In this document: positions 25,142 to 33,938 of the stretch, one piece after another | How positions within the stretch are numbered: the stretch's first letter is position 1 | How the letters are laid out: each line of letters starts with the position of its first letter | Origin: Fen-999 sp044220545 | GTDB lineage: Bacteria > Pseudomonadota > Gammaproteobacteria > Burkholderiales > Rhodocyclaceae | Direction: 5' to 3' | DNA length: 45,858 bases | NCBI GenBank assembly: GCA_044220545.1 | Contig: JBGAQX010000027.1 | Coordinates: 1-45,858 of the forward strand | Translations under genes and position numbers: made by a program | The notes under the pieces: generated by a model | What the model was told of the DNA's origin: nothing | Databases searched by the model: none | What the model saw: the letters and a program-made list of their open reading frames with translations, nothing else

Positions 25142-25540
25142 TCACGCCGCCGGCGGCACAGTGCGCTTGCCGCCATCGGCGGCGAGCGCCACGTAGGTCA
25201 GGATGGCCTCGGTCACCTTGACCACGACCGGCGCGGCCGGGTTGCGCTCGGCGTACACCGCCACATCGACCGTGATCGACGTCCGCCCGACGCCAACGAT
25301 CCGGGCATAGAAGGACACCACGTCGCCGACCGACACCGGCTGCTTGAACTGAAATGAATTCACGGCCACGGTGGCCACCCGGCCCCGGGCCCGAGCCATG
25401 GCGACGACGCCGCCGGCGATATCCACCTGGGCCATCACCCAGCCACCGAAGATGTCGCCGGATGGATTCACGTCCGCCGGCATGGGCACCACGCGCAAAA
25501 CCGGCTGCCCTTCAGGCAGGCTGGCACACTGCTCGGTCAT
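25142..25540 (-). CDS. Acyl-CoA thioesterase, hotdog fold (YciA-like)
   Basis: The 132-residue single hotdog domain contains PADVNPSGDIFGGWVMAQVD, where the Asn/Asp pattern forms the active site. VNSFQFKQPVSVGDVVSF and a beta-strand series follow, as in YciA/acyl-CoA hydrolases. It would hydrolyse short to medium acyl-CoA in the cytoplasm. It lies in the same direction as the pil block but 76 nt away, and reads divergently from the Atm1-type exporter. Confidence 0.87.
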   Translation of the reverse strand: MTEQCASLPEGQPVLRVVPMPADVNPSGDIFGGWVMAQVDIAGGVVAMARARGRVATVAVNSFQFKQPVSVGDVVSFYARIVGVGRTSITVDVAVYAERNPAAPVVVKVTEAILTYVALAADGGKRTVPPAA

Positions 25541-25632
25541 TATCTTTTCCCCTTGTCATCCCGCTACCCCGACGAGGGTTGCCACCTTGAATGCTCGGGG
25601 GCCGGCTGTCAACAGCGAGTAAAATTCAGGCC

Positions 25633-27471
25633 ATGCGCCGCACCCCCATTGGCACCGCCCTGCCTGGCCCCGAACCTTCCGAGCGCCGCGATTGGCAGAC
25701 CATTCGAACCCTGTTGCCCTACCTGTGGCAATGGAAGTGGCGGGTCATCCTGGCGCTGTCGTGCCTGATCGCCGCCAAGCTGGCCAACGTGGCGGTACCG
25801 CTGATCTTCAAGGACATCGTCGATGCCTTGTCGGTACCCAAGGAGCAGGCGCTGCTTCTTGTGCCGCTCGGGTTGCTCGGCGCCTACGGTCTGCTGCGTT
25901 TCTCCACCGCACTGTTCACCGAGCTCCGCGAAATCGTCTTCGCCCGCGTCACGCAGCGGGCCCAGCGCACCATTTCCCTGCGGGTCTTCGAGCATCTGCA
26001 TGCCCTGTCGCTACGCTTTCACCTGGAACGGCAAACCGGCGGGCTGACCCGGGACATCGAGCGGGGCACCCGCTCGGTGGGCAGCCTGATCAGCTATACG
26101 CTCTACTCGATCCTGCCGACGCTCGTTGAAGTGGCCCTGGTGCTGGGTATTCTGGCTGTACGCTACGAAGGCGCCTTCGTCCTGATCACGGTCGTGACGC
26201 TGACCGTCTACGTGGTGTTCACCATCACCGTCACCAACTGGCGCACGCGCATCCGCCGCGAAGCCAACGAGCTGGATTCGGCGGCCAACTCCCGGGCTAT
26301 CGACAGCCTGCTCAACTACGAGACGGTCAAGTACTTCAACAACGAGCGCTGGGAGATGGAGCGCTACGACGAGCAGATGCGCAAGTGGGAAACCGTGCAG
26401 GTGCGCACCATGGTTTCCCTTTCCTATCTCAACCTGGGGCAAGCACTGATCATCGCCATCGCTGTCTCCCTGATGATGTGGCGCGCCGCCGTCGGGGTTG
26501 CCGGCGGGGCCATGACCGTCGGCGACATCGTCCTGGTCAATGCCTTCCTCATCCAGCTCTACATGCCGCTCAACCATCTGGGCGTGCTCTACAGGGAAAT
26601 CCGCCAGTCGCTGACCGACATCGAGCGCATGTTCCGCCTGCTCAACCAGAACCGCGAAGTGCAGGACGCCCCGGATGCCCGTCCCCTGGCCCCGGGCTCC
26701 TGCGCCGTGAGTTTCGAGCACGTCGGCTTCGCCTACGAAGCCCGCCGGCAGATCCTCTTCGACATGGATTTCGCCATCCCCGCCGGCCACCGGGTCGCCG
26801 TGGTCGGTCACTCCGGCTCGGGCAAGAGCACACTGGCCCGTCTGCTCTATCGCTTCTATGATGTCAGCGCAGGCGCCATCCGCATCAATGGCCAGGATAT
26901 CCGCGAACTCTCCCAGGCCAGCTTGCGCGCCGCCATCGGCATCGTGCCGCAGGATACGGTGCTATTCAACGAAACCCTGTTCTACAACATCCAGTACGGC
27001 CGCCCCGAGGCCAGTCGGGACGAGGTGATCGCCGCCGCCAAGGCCGCCCACCTCCACGAGTTCATCGAGCGGCTGCCCGACCGCTACGAGACCCAGGTGG
27101 GCGAACGGGGCCTGAAGCTGTCGGGCGGCGAGAAGCAGCGCGTCGCCATCGCCCGCGCGCTGCTCAAGAACCCGCCCATTCTGATCTTCGACGAGGCGAC
27201 CTCGGCACTGGACTCGAAGACGGAAAAGGCAATTCAGGCCGAACTGGAACAAGTGGCCGTGGGTCGCACCACGCTGGTCATCGCGCACCGGCTGTCTACG
27301 GTGATGAATGCCGACGAGATTCTGGTCATGGATGCCGGCCACATCGTCGAGCGCGGCAGCCACCGCGAACTACTGGATCGAGGCGGTGCCTATGCCCAGA
27401 TGTGGGCCTTGCAGCAGCAGGAAGAATCGCTGAATCCCGCTGCTGGCCTGGTCGCCGGGGCACTGGGGTGA
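25633..27471 (+). CDS. ABC transporter, Atm1/MsbA-like half-exporter
   Basis: This is a 612-residue fused permease-ATPase. Six transmembrane helices span about 35-325, including the segment YFNNERWEMERYDEQM and the NYETVKYF characteristic of the Atm1/HMT1 (ABCB7) branch that exports glutathione-linked Fe-S or metal species. The ATPase has Walker A GHSGSGKST, signature LSGGEKQR and Walker B ILIFDEATSALDSKT. The start at 25633 is chosen on family length; a weak CAGG precedes it. Substrate is inferred only. Confidence 0.87.
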   Translation: MRRTPIGTALPGPEPSERRDWQTIRTLLPYLWQWKWRVILALSCLIAAKLANVAVPLIFKDIVDALSVPKEQALLLVPLGLLGAYGLLRFSTALFTELREIVFARVTQRAQRTISLRVFEHLHALSLRFHLERQTGGLTRDIERGTRSVGSLISYTLYSILPTLVEVALVLGILAVRYEGAFVLITVVTLTVYVVFTITVTNWRTRIRREANELDSAANSRAIDSLLNYETVKYFNNERWEMERYDEQMRKWETVQVRTMVSLSYLNLGQALIIAIAVSLMMWRAAVGVAGGAMTVGDIVLVNAFLIQLYMPLNHLGVLYREIRQSLTDIERMFRLLNQNREVQDAPDARPLAPGSCAVSFEHVGFAYEARRQILFDMDFAIPAGHRVAVVGHSGSGKSTLARLLYRFYDVSAGAIRINGQDIRELSQASLRAAIGIVPQDTVLFNETLFYNIQYGRPEASRDEVIAAAKAAHLHEFIERLPDRYETQVGERGLKLSGGEKQRVAIARALLKNPPILIFDEATSALDSKTEKAIQAELEQVAVGRTTLVIAHRLSTVMNADEILVMDAGHIVERGSHRELLDRGGAYAQMWALQQQEESLNPAAGLVAGALG

Positions 27472-27500
27472 TGCGGCCTTGGGCTCGGTTCGGCGGCCGT

Positions 27501-27528
27501 TTGCCACTCGGCGGGCCCGTGCTATCGT
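27501..27528 (+). promoter_or_regulatory. Possible promoter of the gltIJKL operon
   Basis: TTGCCA, 16-nt spacer, TATCGT, about 40 nt before the gltI start. The match is modest. Confidence 0.3.
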
Positions 27529-27569
27529 TCGCTATCTCATCACAAGACCCTGACTGAAGGAGGCCTGCC

Positions 27570-28469
27570 ATGATCACCCGTCACATCGTCGCCGCCACGC
27601 TTGCCTGCTCGTTCATTGCCGCCCCGGCTCTGGCGGATACCCTGACCAAGGTCAAGGACGCTGGTTCCATCACCATGGGCATTCGTGAATCCTCGTACCC
27701 GCTTTCCTACCTGGATGACAAGCAGCAGCCGATCGGCTATCACATCGACGTCTGCAACCGCATCGTCGATGCGGTGAAGAAGCAGTTGAACCTGCCCAAT
27801 CTGAAAGTCCAGCACCAACCCGTTACTTCCCAGAATCGCATCCCGCTGGTAACCAATGGCACGGTGGATCTGGAGTGCGGCTCCACCACCAATAACGAAG
27901 CCAGGCAGAAGCAGGTCGCCTTCGCCAACACCACTTTCGTCACCAATGTGCGCATGGCGGTCAAGAAGGCCTCGGGCATTTCCAGCCTCGACGGACTGAA
28001 CGGCAAGCCGGTGGCAACCACCACGGGGACCACCTCGGTCCAGTTGATGCGGGCTCACGAGAAGGGCAAGCACGTCGACTTCAAGGAGGTGTTCGGCAAG
28101 GACCACGCCGACGCCTTTCTGCTCCTGGAGACCGACCGCGCCGTCGCCTTCGTCATGGACGACAACCTGCTGGCCGGCCTGATCGCCACTTCAAAGGCGC
28201 CCAAGGACTACGCCATCGTCGGCGAAGTGCTGAACGTCGAGCCCATCGCCATCATGGTTCGCAAGGACGATCCCGCCTTCAAGAAATTGGCGGATGACAC
28301 CATCGTTGGCCTGATGAAGAGCGGCGAACTGGAGAAGCTCTACGCGAAGTGGTTCTTGCTGCCCATTCCGCCCAAGAATATCAGCATGGATTTCCCGATG
28401 AGCGACAAGCTCCGCGAACTCATCAAGAGCCCCAGCGACGCGCCGGCCGAAGCCTACAACAAGAAGTAG
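27570..28469 (+). CDS. gltI: Glutamate/aspartate ABC transporter, periplasmic binding protein
   Basis: The 299-residue solute-binding protein of family 3 has a signal peptide (MITRHIVAATLACSFIAAPA, cleavage after ALA near residue 22). GIRESSYPLSYLDDKQQPIGYHID and GTVDLECGSTTNNEARQ are characteristic of the GltI branch. It delivers acidic amino acids to the inner-membrane GltJK permease. GAAGGAGG gives a strong ribosome binding site. First gene of a four-gene operon. Confidence 0.92.
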   Translation: MITRHIVAATLACSFIAAPALADTLTKVKDAGSITMGIRESSYPLSYLDDKQQPIGYHIDVCNRIVDAVKKQLNLPNLKVQHQPVTSQNRIPLVTNGTVDLECGSTTNNEARQKQVAFANTTFVTNVRMAVKKASGISSLDGLNGKPVATTTGTTSVQLMRAHEKGKHVDFKEVFGKDHADAFLLLETDRAVAFVMDDNLLAGLIATSKAPKDYAIVGEVLNVEPIAIMVRKDDPAFKKLADDTIVGLMKSGELEKLYAKWFLLPIPPKNISMDFPMSDKLRELIKSPSDAPAEAYNKK

Positions 28470-28504
28470 GCGGGTAAGCACGAGCGGCGGGAGACCCCGG
28501 TAAC

Positions 28505-29242
28505 ATGGCCTACCACTGGAACTGGGGCATCTTCCTCGAGCAGGTCAAGGGCGGCGACGAAATCTATCTGGACTGGTTGATCACCGGCTTCGGCTGGACG
28601 GTCGCCGTCGCCTTGAGCGCCTGGGCCATCGCACTGTCCCTCGGTATAGTTGTCGGAACGTTACGCACACTGCCCGGCCGATGGCTGCCCGGCCTGGCCT
28701 TGGCGCATGTCGAGATATTTCGCAACGTGCCAATCCTGGTGCAGATGTTCCTCTGGTTTTTTGTCGTCCCGGAGCTGCTGCCTCGCGACCTGTCGCTGTG
28801 GGTCAAGCAGGACATGCCGGCCAAAGAGTTCCTGACAGCCACGATCGCACTTGGCTTGTTTACCTCCGCCCGGGTCGCCGAGCAGGTCCGCGCCGGTATC
28901 CAGAGTTTGGCCAAGGGGCAACGCTTCGCCGGCCTGGCCCTCGGTTTCACCCTGGCCCAAACCTATCGCTATGTGATTCTGCCCATGGCCCTGCGGATCA
29001 TTGTTCCGCCACTCACCTCGGAGTTCATGAATATTTTCAAGAACTCGTCGGTCGCCTTCGCCATCGGTGTGCTCGAACTCACCTTCCAGGCCCGGCAGAT
29101 GCAGGAAGATTCGGAACAAGGCATCGAAACCTACCTGGCCGTCACCGCTCTCTATTTCATCTGCGCCATGATTGCCAATCGAGGCATGGCATGGGTCGAG
29201 CAGCGGACGCGGGTGCCCGGTTATATTGCGGGGAGCCATTGA
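28505..29242 (+). CDS. gltJ: Glutamate/aspartate ABC transporter, permease GltJ
   Basis: The 245-residue inner-membrane permease has several hydrophobic helices. The HEAT-type ABC-coupling loop is RVAEQVRAGIQSLAKGQ...ALGFT, and EIFRNVPILVQMFLWFF matches polar amino acid permeases. The N-terminal YHWNWGIFLEQV is typical of GltJ. It pairs with GltK; its stop lies 1 nt before the gltK start. Confidence 0.92.
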   Translation: MAYHWNWGIFLEQVKGGDEIYLDWLITGFGWTVAVALSAWAIALSLGIVVGTLRTLPGRWLPGLALAHVEIFRNVPILVQMFLWFFVVPELLPRDLSLWVKQDMPAKEFLTATIALGLFTSARVAEQVRAGIQSLAKGQRFAGLALGFTLAQTYRYVILPMALRIIVPPLTSEFMNIFKNSSVAFAIGVLELTFQARQMQEDSEQGIETYLAVTALYFICAMIANRGMAWVEQRTRVPGYIAGSH

Positions 29243-29243
29243 C

Positions 29244-29909
29244 GTGTTTGGCAACCTGGACTTCTCGGTCATCGGCCCCAGCCTGCCATTCATTTGGACT
29301 GGTCTTCTGTTCACCGCCAAGCTGACCTTGATCGCCATGACCGGCGGCGTCGTTGTCGGCACCTTGCTGGCTTTGGCGCGCCTCTCGTCAATGGCACCGC
29401 TGGCGATGTTTGCGGCAGGCTACGTGAACCTGATGCGCTCGGTTCCGCTGGTCATGGTGATCCTTTGGTTCTTCCTGGTGATCCCCCTGATCACCGGGCA
29501 GCCCATGGGTGCCGAGAACTCCGCGATTGTCACCTTCACCGCGTTCGAGGCCGCCTACTACAGCGAGATCATGCGCGCCGGCATCCAAAGTGTTCCGCGG
29601 GGCCAGGTCGCCGCCGGCTACGCCCTGGGGTTCACCTACTGGCAGACCATGGCCAATGTGGTTCTGCCGCAGGCTTTCCGCAATATGTTGCCCGTGCTGC
29701 TGACCCAAACCATCATCCTGTTCCAGGACACCTCGCTCGTCTATGCGATCGGCGCCAAGGACCTTCTCAAGGCGGCCGAAATCGCTGGAAAGAACTACAA
29801 CCGGCCCGTGGAGATGTACCTCTTCGTCGCGCTGATCTACTTCGCCATCTGCCTGGCCCTGTCCACCTTGGTAAAGCGGCTCCAGCACCGCTACGCCATC
29901 GAGCGCTGA
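29244..29909 (+). CDS. gltK: Glutamate/aspartate ABC transporter, permease GltK
   Basis: The product is 221 residues, starting with GTG (MFGNLDFSVIGPSLPFIWTG). The GTG is preferred because GGGGAG lies about 8 nt upstream and the length fits GltK; a longer reading frame from 29172 would overlap gltJ by 70 nt. The coupling motif is YYSEIMRAGIQSVPRGQVAA...ALGFT. VNLMRSVPLVMVILWFF is the permease signature. Confidence 0.92.
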   Translation: MFGNLDFSVIGPSLPFIWTGLLFTAKLTLIAMTGGVVVGTLLALARLSSMAPLAMFAAGYVNLMRSVPLVMVILWFFLVIPLITGQPMGAENSAIVTFTAFEAAYYSEIMRAGIQSVPRGQVAAGYALGFTYWQTMANVVLPQAFRNMLPVLLTQTIILFQDTSLVYAIGAKDLLKAAEIAGKNYNRPVEMYLFVALIYFAICLALSTLVKRLQHRYAIER

Positions 29910-29912
29910 GAT

Positions 29913-30653
29913 ATGCCCATGGCCATGATCGAGATCCGCAACATCAGCAAGTGGTATGGTGAGTTCCAGGTGCTGGCGGAGTGCGCCACCCGGGTGGAGA
30001 AGGGAGAGGTCGTGGTGGTCTGCGGCCCGTCGGGTTCTGGAAAGTCGACACTCATCAAGTGCGTCAACGGCCTTGAGCCCTTTCAACAAGGAGAAGTTCT
30101 GGTCAATGGCATTTCAGTTGCCGATCCGAAGACCAATCTTTCCAAACTGCGCGCTCACGTCGGCATGGTCTTCCAGCACTTTGAACTGTTTCCGCACATG
30201 AGTATCGAGCAGAACCTGACGATCGCTCAGGTCAAAGTGTTGGGCCGTGGGCGGGAAGAGGCGACGGAAAGAGCTCTGAAGCTGCTCGACCGCGTCGGCT
30301 TGAGGGCCCAGGCAAGGAAGCACCCCGGCCAACTTTCGGGCGGCCAGCAGCAACGCGTGGCGATCGCCCGCGCCTTGGCGATGGATCCGATTTGCATGTT
30401 GTTCGATGAACCGACCTCGGCGCTGGATCCGGAGATGATCAATGAGGTCCTGGACGTCATGGTTGAATTGGCCAAGGAAGGCATGACAATGATGGTGGTC
30501 TCACATGAGATGGGCTTTGCCCGCAAGGTGGCTCATCGAGTCATCTTCATGGACCAGGGCCGCATTGTCGAGGACGCCTCCAAAGACGAGTTCTTTGGCA
30601 CTCCTCGCTCGGAACGAGCTCAGCAGTTCCTGTCAAAAATACTTAGCCACTAG
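29913..30653 (+). CDS. gltL: Glutamate/aspartate ABC transporter, ATP-binding protein GltL
   Basis: This 246-residue ATPase energises GltJK. It has Walker A GPSGSGKST, Q-loop MVFQHFELFPHM, signature LSGGQQQR and Walker B CMLFDEPTSALD, followed by the switch His in VVSHEM. Three in-frame ATGs (29913, 29919, 29925) are possible starts; the first is given. Its stop shares the tetranucleotide CTAG with the stop of the converging gene. Confidence 0.92.
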   Translation: MPMAMIEIRNISKWYGEFQVLAECATRVEKGEVVVVCGPSGSGKSTLIKCVNGLEPFQQGEVLVNGISVADPKTNLSKLRAHVGMVFQHFELFPHMSIEQNLTIAQVKVLGRGREEATERALKLLDRVGLRAQARKHPGQLSGGQQQRVAIARALAMDPICMLFDEPTSALDPEMINEVLDVMVELAKEGMTMMVVSHEMGFARKVAHRVIFMDQGRIVEDASKDEFFGTPRSERAQQFLSKILSH

Positions 30654-31087
30654 CGCTCAGGCAGATGACGTCTACGGCGGGGCGCGCCCCCGGCCGCGCG
30701 TGCATTCTGTTCCACTTGGCGCTTCAGTCCGTCGAGATCGCCGCGAACCATCCGGCCGGCAACCCTTTCAGCTTGATCGGCCTTTTCCTGGAGCACACGT
30801 TTCCGCTCGGCGGCCAATTCGCGGCGCAGCTCTTCGTCGGTTCCAGTGCCGGGTACCACGGCCGGCATGCTGGCGGCCTCCGCTCGAATTCTTTCGACCG
30901 CTTCGGCCCGGAGTTTTTGTGCGGTTCGTTCAGAGTACTCGCCAGTCACCAGAGAACCCGTGTCCGCGGCGGCGCGCGCCAACCGGGACCGCGCCATGGA
31001 GTACAAATCTGTGAAGTCCAGCCCAAGTACGCGCATGACAACGACTAAGCCAACGAAGAGGATTGCAATACCAAGTGGTCTGCTCAT
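30650..31087 (-). CDS. Small membrane-anchored coiled-coil protein, unknown function
   Basis: The 145-residue protein starts with one membrane helix (MSRPLGIAILFVGLVVVMRV). A long Glu/Arg/Ala-rich helical stretch follows (RTAQKLRAEAVERIRAEA; ELRRELAAERKRVLQEKADQ), likely a coiled coil in the cytoplasm or periplasm. The C-terminus is very basic (APRRRRHLPER). I do not recognise a family. No good ribosome binding site precedes the ATG. It converges on gltL with shared stop bases and no terminator between them. Confidence 0.6.
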   Translation of the reverse strand: MSRPLGIAILFVGLVVVMRVLGLDFTDLYSMARSRLARAAADTGSLVTGEYSERTAQKLRAEAVERIRAEAASMPAVVPGTGTDEELRRELAAERKRVLQEKADQAERVAGRMVRGDLDGLKRQVEQNARAAGGAPRRRRHLPER

Positions 31088-31313
31088 GGCGACAATGGGG
31101 CAAGTTGATGGTTACACTGGTCTGGCGCTTGGCGTCGAATGTACGTTGCCTGCTGCCTGGCTTGAAGAGCCAAATGTCATCGTACCATGTCCCTGGCATT
31201 ACATTAAGGCGATCCGTCTGGGGAATCATGGAGTGGCCAACGAAGATCAATTCCCGGCGGGTGTCCTCGCGCCCGCTGGCTCTGGCAATTTTGGCCCTGC
31301 GCCCGCGGTAAAC

Positions 31314-31343
31314 GCTCAAGGCCGGGAGGACCCGGCCTTGAGC
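31314..31343 (-). terminator. Terminator-like hairpin after rplQ
   Basis: Perfect 13-bp arms (31314-31326 and 31331-31343) around a 4-nt loop, 26 nt after the rplQ stop. The T tract is short on both strands. It is the likely end of the alpha operon. The remaining roughly 230 nt to the small coiled-coil gene show nothing recognisable. Confidence 0.65.
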
Positions 31344-31369
31344 TGTTGACGTTTCGGACAAAAGTGCGG

Positions 31370-31765
31370 CTACTCGGCCGTCGGCACTTCCGACGCTTCG
31401 GCGGGCTCAGGCCGATCCATCAATTCCACGTAGGCCATGGGAGCGTTGTCACCAACACGAAAACCCATCTTCAGGATGCGCAGATAGCCGCCATTCCGAG
31501 TGGCATAGCGCGGCCCGAACTCGTCGAAAATCTTCCCGACGATATCCCGGTCGCGCAAGCGATCGAAGGCCAGACGTCGGTTAGCCAGGCTCGGGGTCTT
31601 GCCGAGATTGATTAACGGCTCGACAACCCGACGCAACTCCTTGGCTTTTGGCAGCGTCGTCTTGATGGCTTCATGGCGAAGCAGCGAAACAGCCATGTTG
31701 CGGAACATGGCCGCACGATGCGACGAGGTTCGATTCAGTTTCCGGTATCCATTACCGTGGCGCAT
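31370..31765 (-). CDS. rplQ: 50S ribosomal protein L17
   Basis: 131 residues beginning MRHGNGYRKLNRTSSHRAAM, the invariant L17 N-terminus, with ELRRVVEPLINLGK and GGYLRILKMGFRVGDNAPMA. It binds 23S rRNA near the tunnel exit. The acidic tail RPEPAEASEVPTAE is species-variable. Last gene of the alpha operon. Confidence 0.97.
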   Translation of the reverse strand: MRHGNGYRKLNRTSSHRAAMFRNMAVSLLRHEAIKTTLPKAKELRRVVEPLINLGKTPSLANRRLAFDRLRDRDIVGKIFDEFGPRYATRNGGYLRILKMGFRVGDNAPMAYVELMDRPEPAEASEVPTAE

Positions 31766-31846
31766 GGTGTTATTCCTCTATGTTTTGCGGCCACCGCGCG
31801 GGAGCAAATAGCCGATTGATCGTTATGGGAAGGGGAGGTTAGTGTT

Positions 31847-32827
31847 TCAGCCCAGCTTTTCCAGCCCTGCCGGCGGCCAATTTTCGAGCTTCATTCCGAG
31901 CGTCAGGCCGCGTGAAGCCAAGACTTCCTTGATCTCGTTCAGGGACTTGCGGCCGAGATTGGGTGTCTTGAGCAGTTCGGTCTCGGTACGCTGGATAAGA
32001 TCACCGATGTAGTAGATGTTTTCAGCCTTGAGGCAATTGGCCGAGCGCACCGTCAATTCCAAATCATCGACCGGACGTAAAAGAATCGGATCAACCGCAG
32101 CCACCTTCGGAGCTTCGATGGAGAGCGGTGTGCCTTCCAGATCGGCAAAGACGGACAATTGTTCCATCAGAATCCGAGCCGCGTAGCGGATCGATTCTTC
32201 CGGATCAACGGCACCGTTCGTCTCGATGTCGATGATCAACTTGTCGAGGTCGGTGCGCTGTTCGACGCGGGCCGATTCCACCTGATAGCTGACACGCCGC
32301 ACCGGACTGAAAGAGGCATCCATAAGAATGCGGCCGATGGCACTGTTCTCCTTGGCCGTCGGACGAGTATTGGCGGGTTCATAGCCGCGACCGGTTTCGA
32401 TCCGGATCTGCATATCCAACGCGCCACCCGGCGCTATGTGGGCAATCACGTGGTCCGGATTGATGATTTCCACATCATGAGTCGTTTCGATGTCCCGCGC
32501 GGTCACCACGCCTTCGCCCTTCTTGGCGAGCTGCAATGTCGCATCGCTGCGATTGTGCATCTTCAGCACAACCCCTTTGAGGTTCAACAGAATATCCACG
32601 ACATCCTCACGAACACCATCGAGCGTCGAGTACTCGTGAAGTACGCCCTCGATGGCTACCTCGGTGGGCGCGGCGCCTGGCATCGAGGAGAGGAGAATGC
32701 GGCGCAGGGCGTTGCCCAGCGTATGGCCATAGCCACGCTCGAAAGGCTCCATAACCACCCGGGCATGCACCGGGGAAAGCGTCTGAACGTCGATGATCCG
32801 CGGTTTCAGAAGTGCGTTGCTTTGCAT
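31847..32827 (-). CDS. rpoA: RNA polymerase alpha subunit
   Basis: This 326-residue subunit nucleates polymerase assembly. The N-terminal domain contains GYGHTLGNALRRILLSSMPG. The C-terminal domain (about 245-326) has LRPVDDLELTVRSANCLKAE and GRKSLNEIKEVLASRGL, which contact UP elements and activators. Two ATG codons lie 6 nt apart. The second (MQSNALLKPR) is chosen because AAGGA sits 8 nt before it but only 2 nt before the first. A strong hairpin separates it from rpsD. Confidence 0.97.
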   Translation of the reverse strand: MQSNALLKPRIIDVQTLSPVHARVVMEPFERGYGHTLGNALRRILLSSMPGAAPTEVAIEGVLHEYSTLDGVREDVVDILLNLKGVVLKMHNRSDATLQLAKKGEGVVTARDIETTHDVEIINPDHVIAHIAPGGALDMQIRIETGRGYEPANTRPTAKENSAIGRILMDASFSPVRRVSYQVESARVEQRTDLDKLIIDIETNGAVDPEESIRYAARILMEQLSVFADLEGTPLSIEAPKVAAVDPILLRPVDDLELTVRSANCLKAENIYYIGDLIQRTETELLKTPNLGRKSLNEIKEVLASRGLTLGMKLENWPPAGLEKLG

Positions 32828-32848
32828 CTGCATTCCTTCAAGACAAAG

Positions 32849-32878
32849 GGCGCCGGGGGGCCGAAGCCCCCCGGCGCC
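32849..32878 (-). terminator. UUCG hairpin between rpsD and rpoA
   Basis: Perfect 13-bp G/C-only arms (32849-32861 and 32866-32878) close a UUCG tetraloop on the minus-strand RNA, followed by CUUUGUCUU. It begins 10 nt after the rpsD stop and ends about 20 nt before the rpoA start. It could be an attenuator, partial terminator or RNA-processing barrier that sets rpoA output apart from the r-protein genes. Confidence 0.7.
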
Positions 32879-32888
32879 GAACTACGAG

Positions 32889-33518
32889 TTAGCGCGAATA
32901 CAGTTCGACAACCAAGCCCTCGTTCAGCGTCGACGACAGCTCGTCACGCGCGGGGAACGCCTTGAAAACGCCTCGGCCTTCCTTGCTATTCACTTCCAGC
33001 CATTCCGGGAAGCCGCGGGCATCCGCCGCTTCAAGGGCAGCCTTGGTGCGTAGATGACCCCGAGTCGCGTCCGCCAACTGGACAACATCACCTGGACGGA
33101 GGTTATACGATGGAATATTGACGCGTTTGCCATTGACCAGAACGCCGTTATGTCGGACGATTTGGCGCGCCTCGGCACGCGAGGCCCCGAAGCCCATCCG
33201 GTAGGCGATCGAGTCCAAGCGGGACTCCAGCAATTGCAGCAGGTTCTCACCGGTCTGACCCTTCTTGCGCTCCGCCTCGGCAAAGGTCTTACGGAATTGG
33301 CGCTCGAGGACACCGTAGGTGCGGCGAATCTTCTGCTTTTCACGCAGCTGCTGCCCGTAACCGGAGAGACGCTGGCCCGACTTCTGGCCATGTTGACCGG
33401 GCGCATAGGAACGACGCTCGATTGAACACTTATCGGTAAAGCATTTTTCGCCCTTGAGGAAGAGCTTCTCACCCTCACGGCGGCATTGACGGCACTTGGC
33501 GTCGAGATTGCGGGCCAC
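32889..33518 (-). CDS. rpsD: 30S ribosomal protein S4
   Basis: 209 residues. The zinc-type cysteines CRQCRREG..C near the N-terminus and the S4 RNA-binding domain (LESRLDSIAYRMGFGASRAEARQIV, about 92-155) are visible. It is a primary 16S assembly protein and, in E. coli, the autogenous repressor of the alpha operon. The N-terminus MARNLDAKCRQC is the form with four cysteines. Confidence 0.97.
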   Translation of the reverse strand: MARNLDAKCRQCRREGEKLFLKGEKCFTDKCSIERRSYAPGQHGQKSGQRLSGYGQQLREKQKIRRTYGVLERQFRKTFAEAERKKGQTGENLLQLLESRLDSIAYRMGFGASRAEARQIVRHNGVLVNGKRVNIPSYNLRPGDVVQLADATRGHLRTKAALEAADARGFPEWLEVNSKEGRGVFKAFPARDELSSTLNEGLVVELYSR

Positions 33519-33535
33519 TTTCTGACTCCTTCTAC

Positions 33536-33925
33536 TTAGATGCGGCGGCGCTTCGGCGGACGGCAGCCGTTATGGGGCACCGGCGTGATGTCGGTGATGC
33601 TGGTAATCTTCATGCCAAGAGCGTTGAGTGCGCGGACCGCCGACTCGCGGCCAGGGCCGGGGCCCTTGATGCGAACCTCAACATTCTTGACGCCACACTC
33701 CTGAGCCGCCTTGCCGGCCGCTTCGGCGGCCACCTGAGCAGCAAATGGAGTGGACTTGCGCGAGCCCTTGAAGCCCGCACCGCCGGAAGTGGCCCACGAT
33801 AGGGCGTTCCCCTGGCGGTCGGTGATGGTGATAATGGTGTTGTTAAACGAAGCGTGTACATGGGCGATGCCCTCTGCGACGTTCTTCTTGACCTTCTTGC
33901 GGACTTTGGTCTGAGGCTTGGCCAT
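33536..33925 (-). CDS. rpsK: 30S ribosomal protein S11
   Basis: 129 residues: GIAHVHASFNNTIITITDRQ, SSGG-equivalent ATSGGAGFKGSRKSTPFAAQ, and the invariant C-terminus VPHNGCRPPKRRRI. It binds 16S rRNA in the platform near the Shine-Dalgarno pocket. Standard length. Confidence 0.97.
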   Translation of the reverse strand: MAKPQTKVRKKVKKNVAEGIAHVHASFNNTIITITDRQGNALSWATSGGAGFKGSRKSTPFAAQVAAEAAGKAAQECGVKNVEVRIKGPGPGRESAVRALNALGMKITSITDITPVPHNGCRPPKRRRI

Positions 33926-33938
33926 ATCAGGTTCCTAG

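Noticed and set aside
31088..31369. Possible small gene between the coiled-coil gene and rplQ
   Set aside because: Candidate frames lack ribosome binding sites and known features; the only structure is the terminator-like hairpin.
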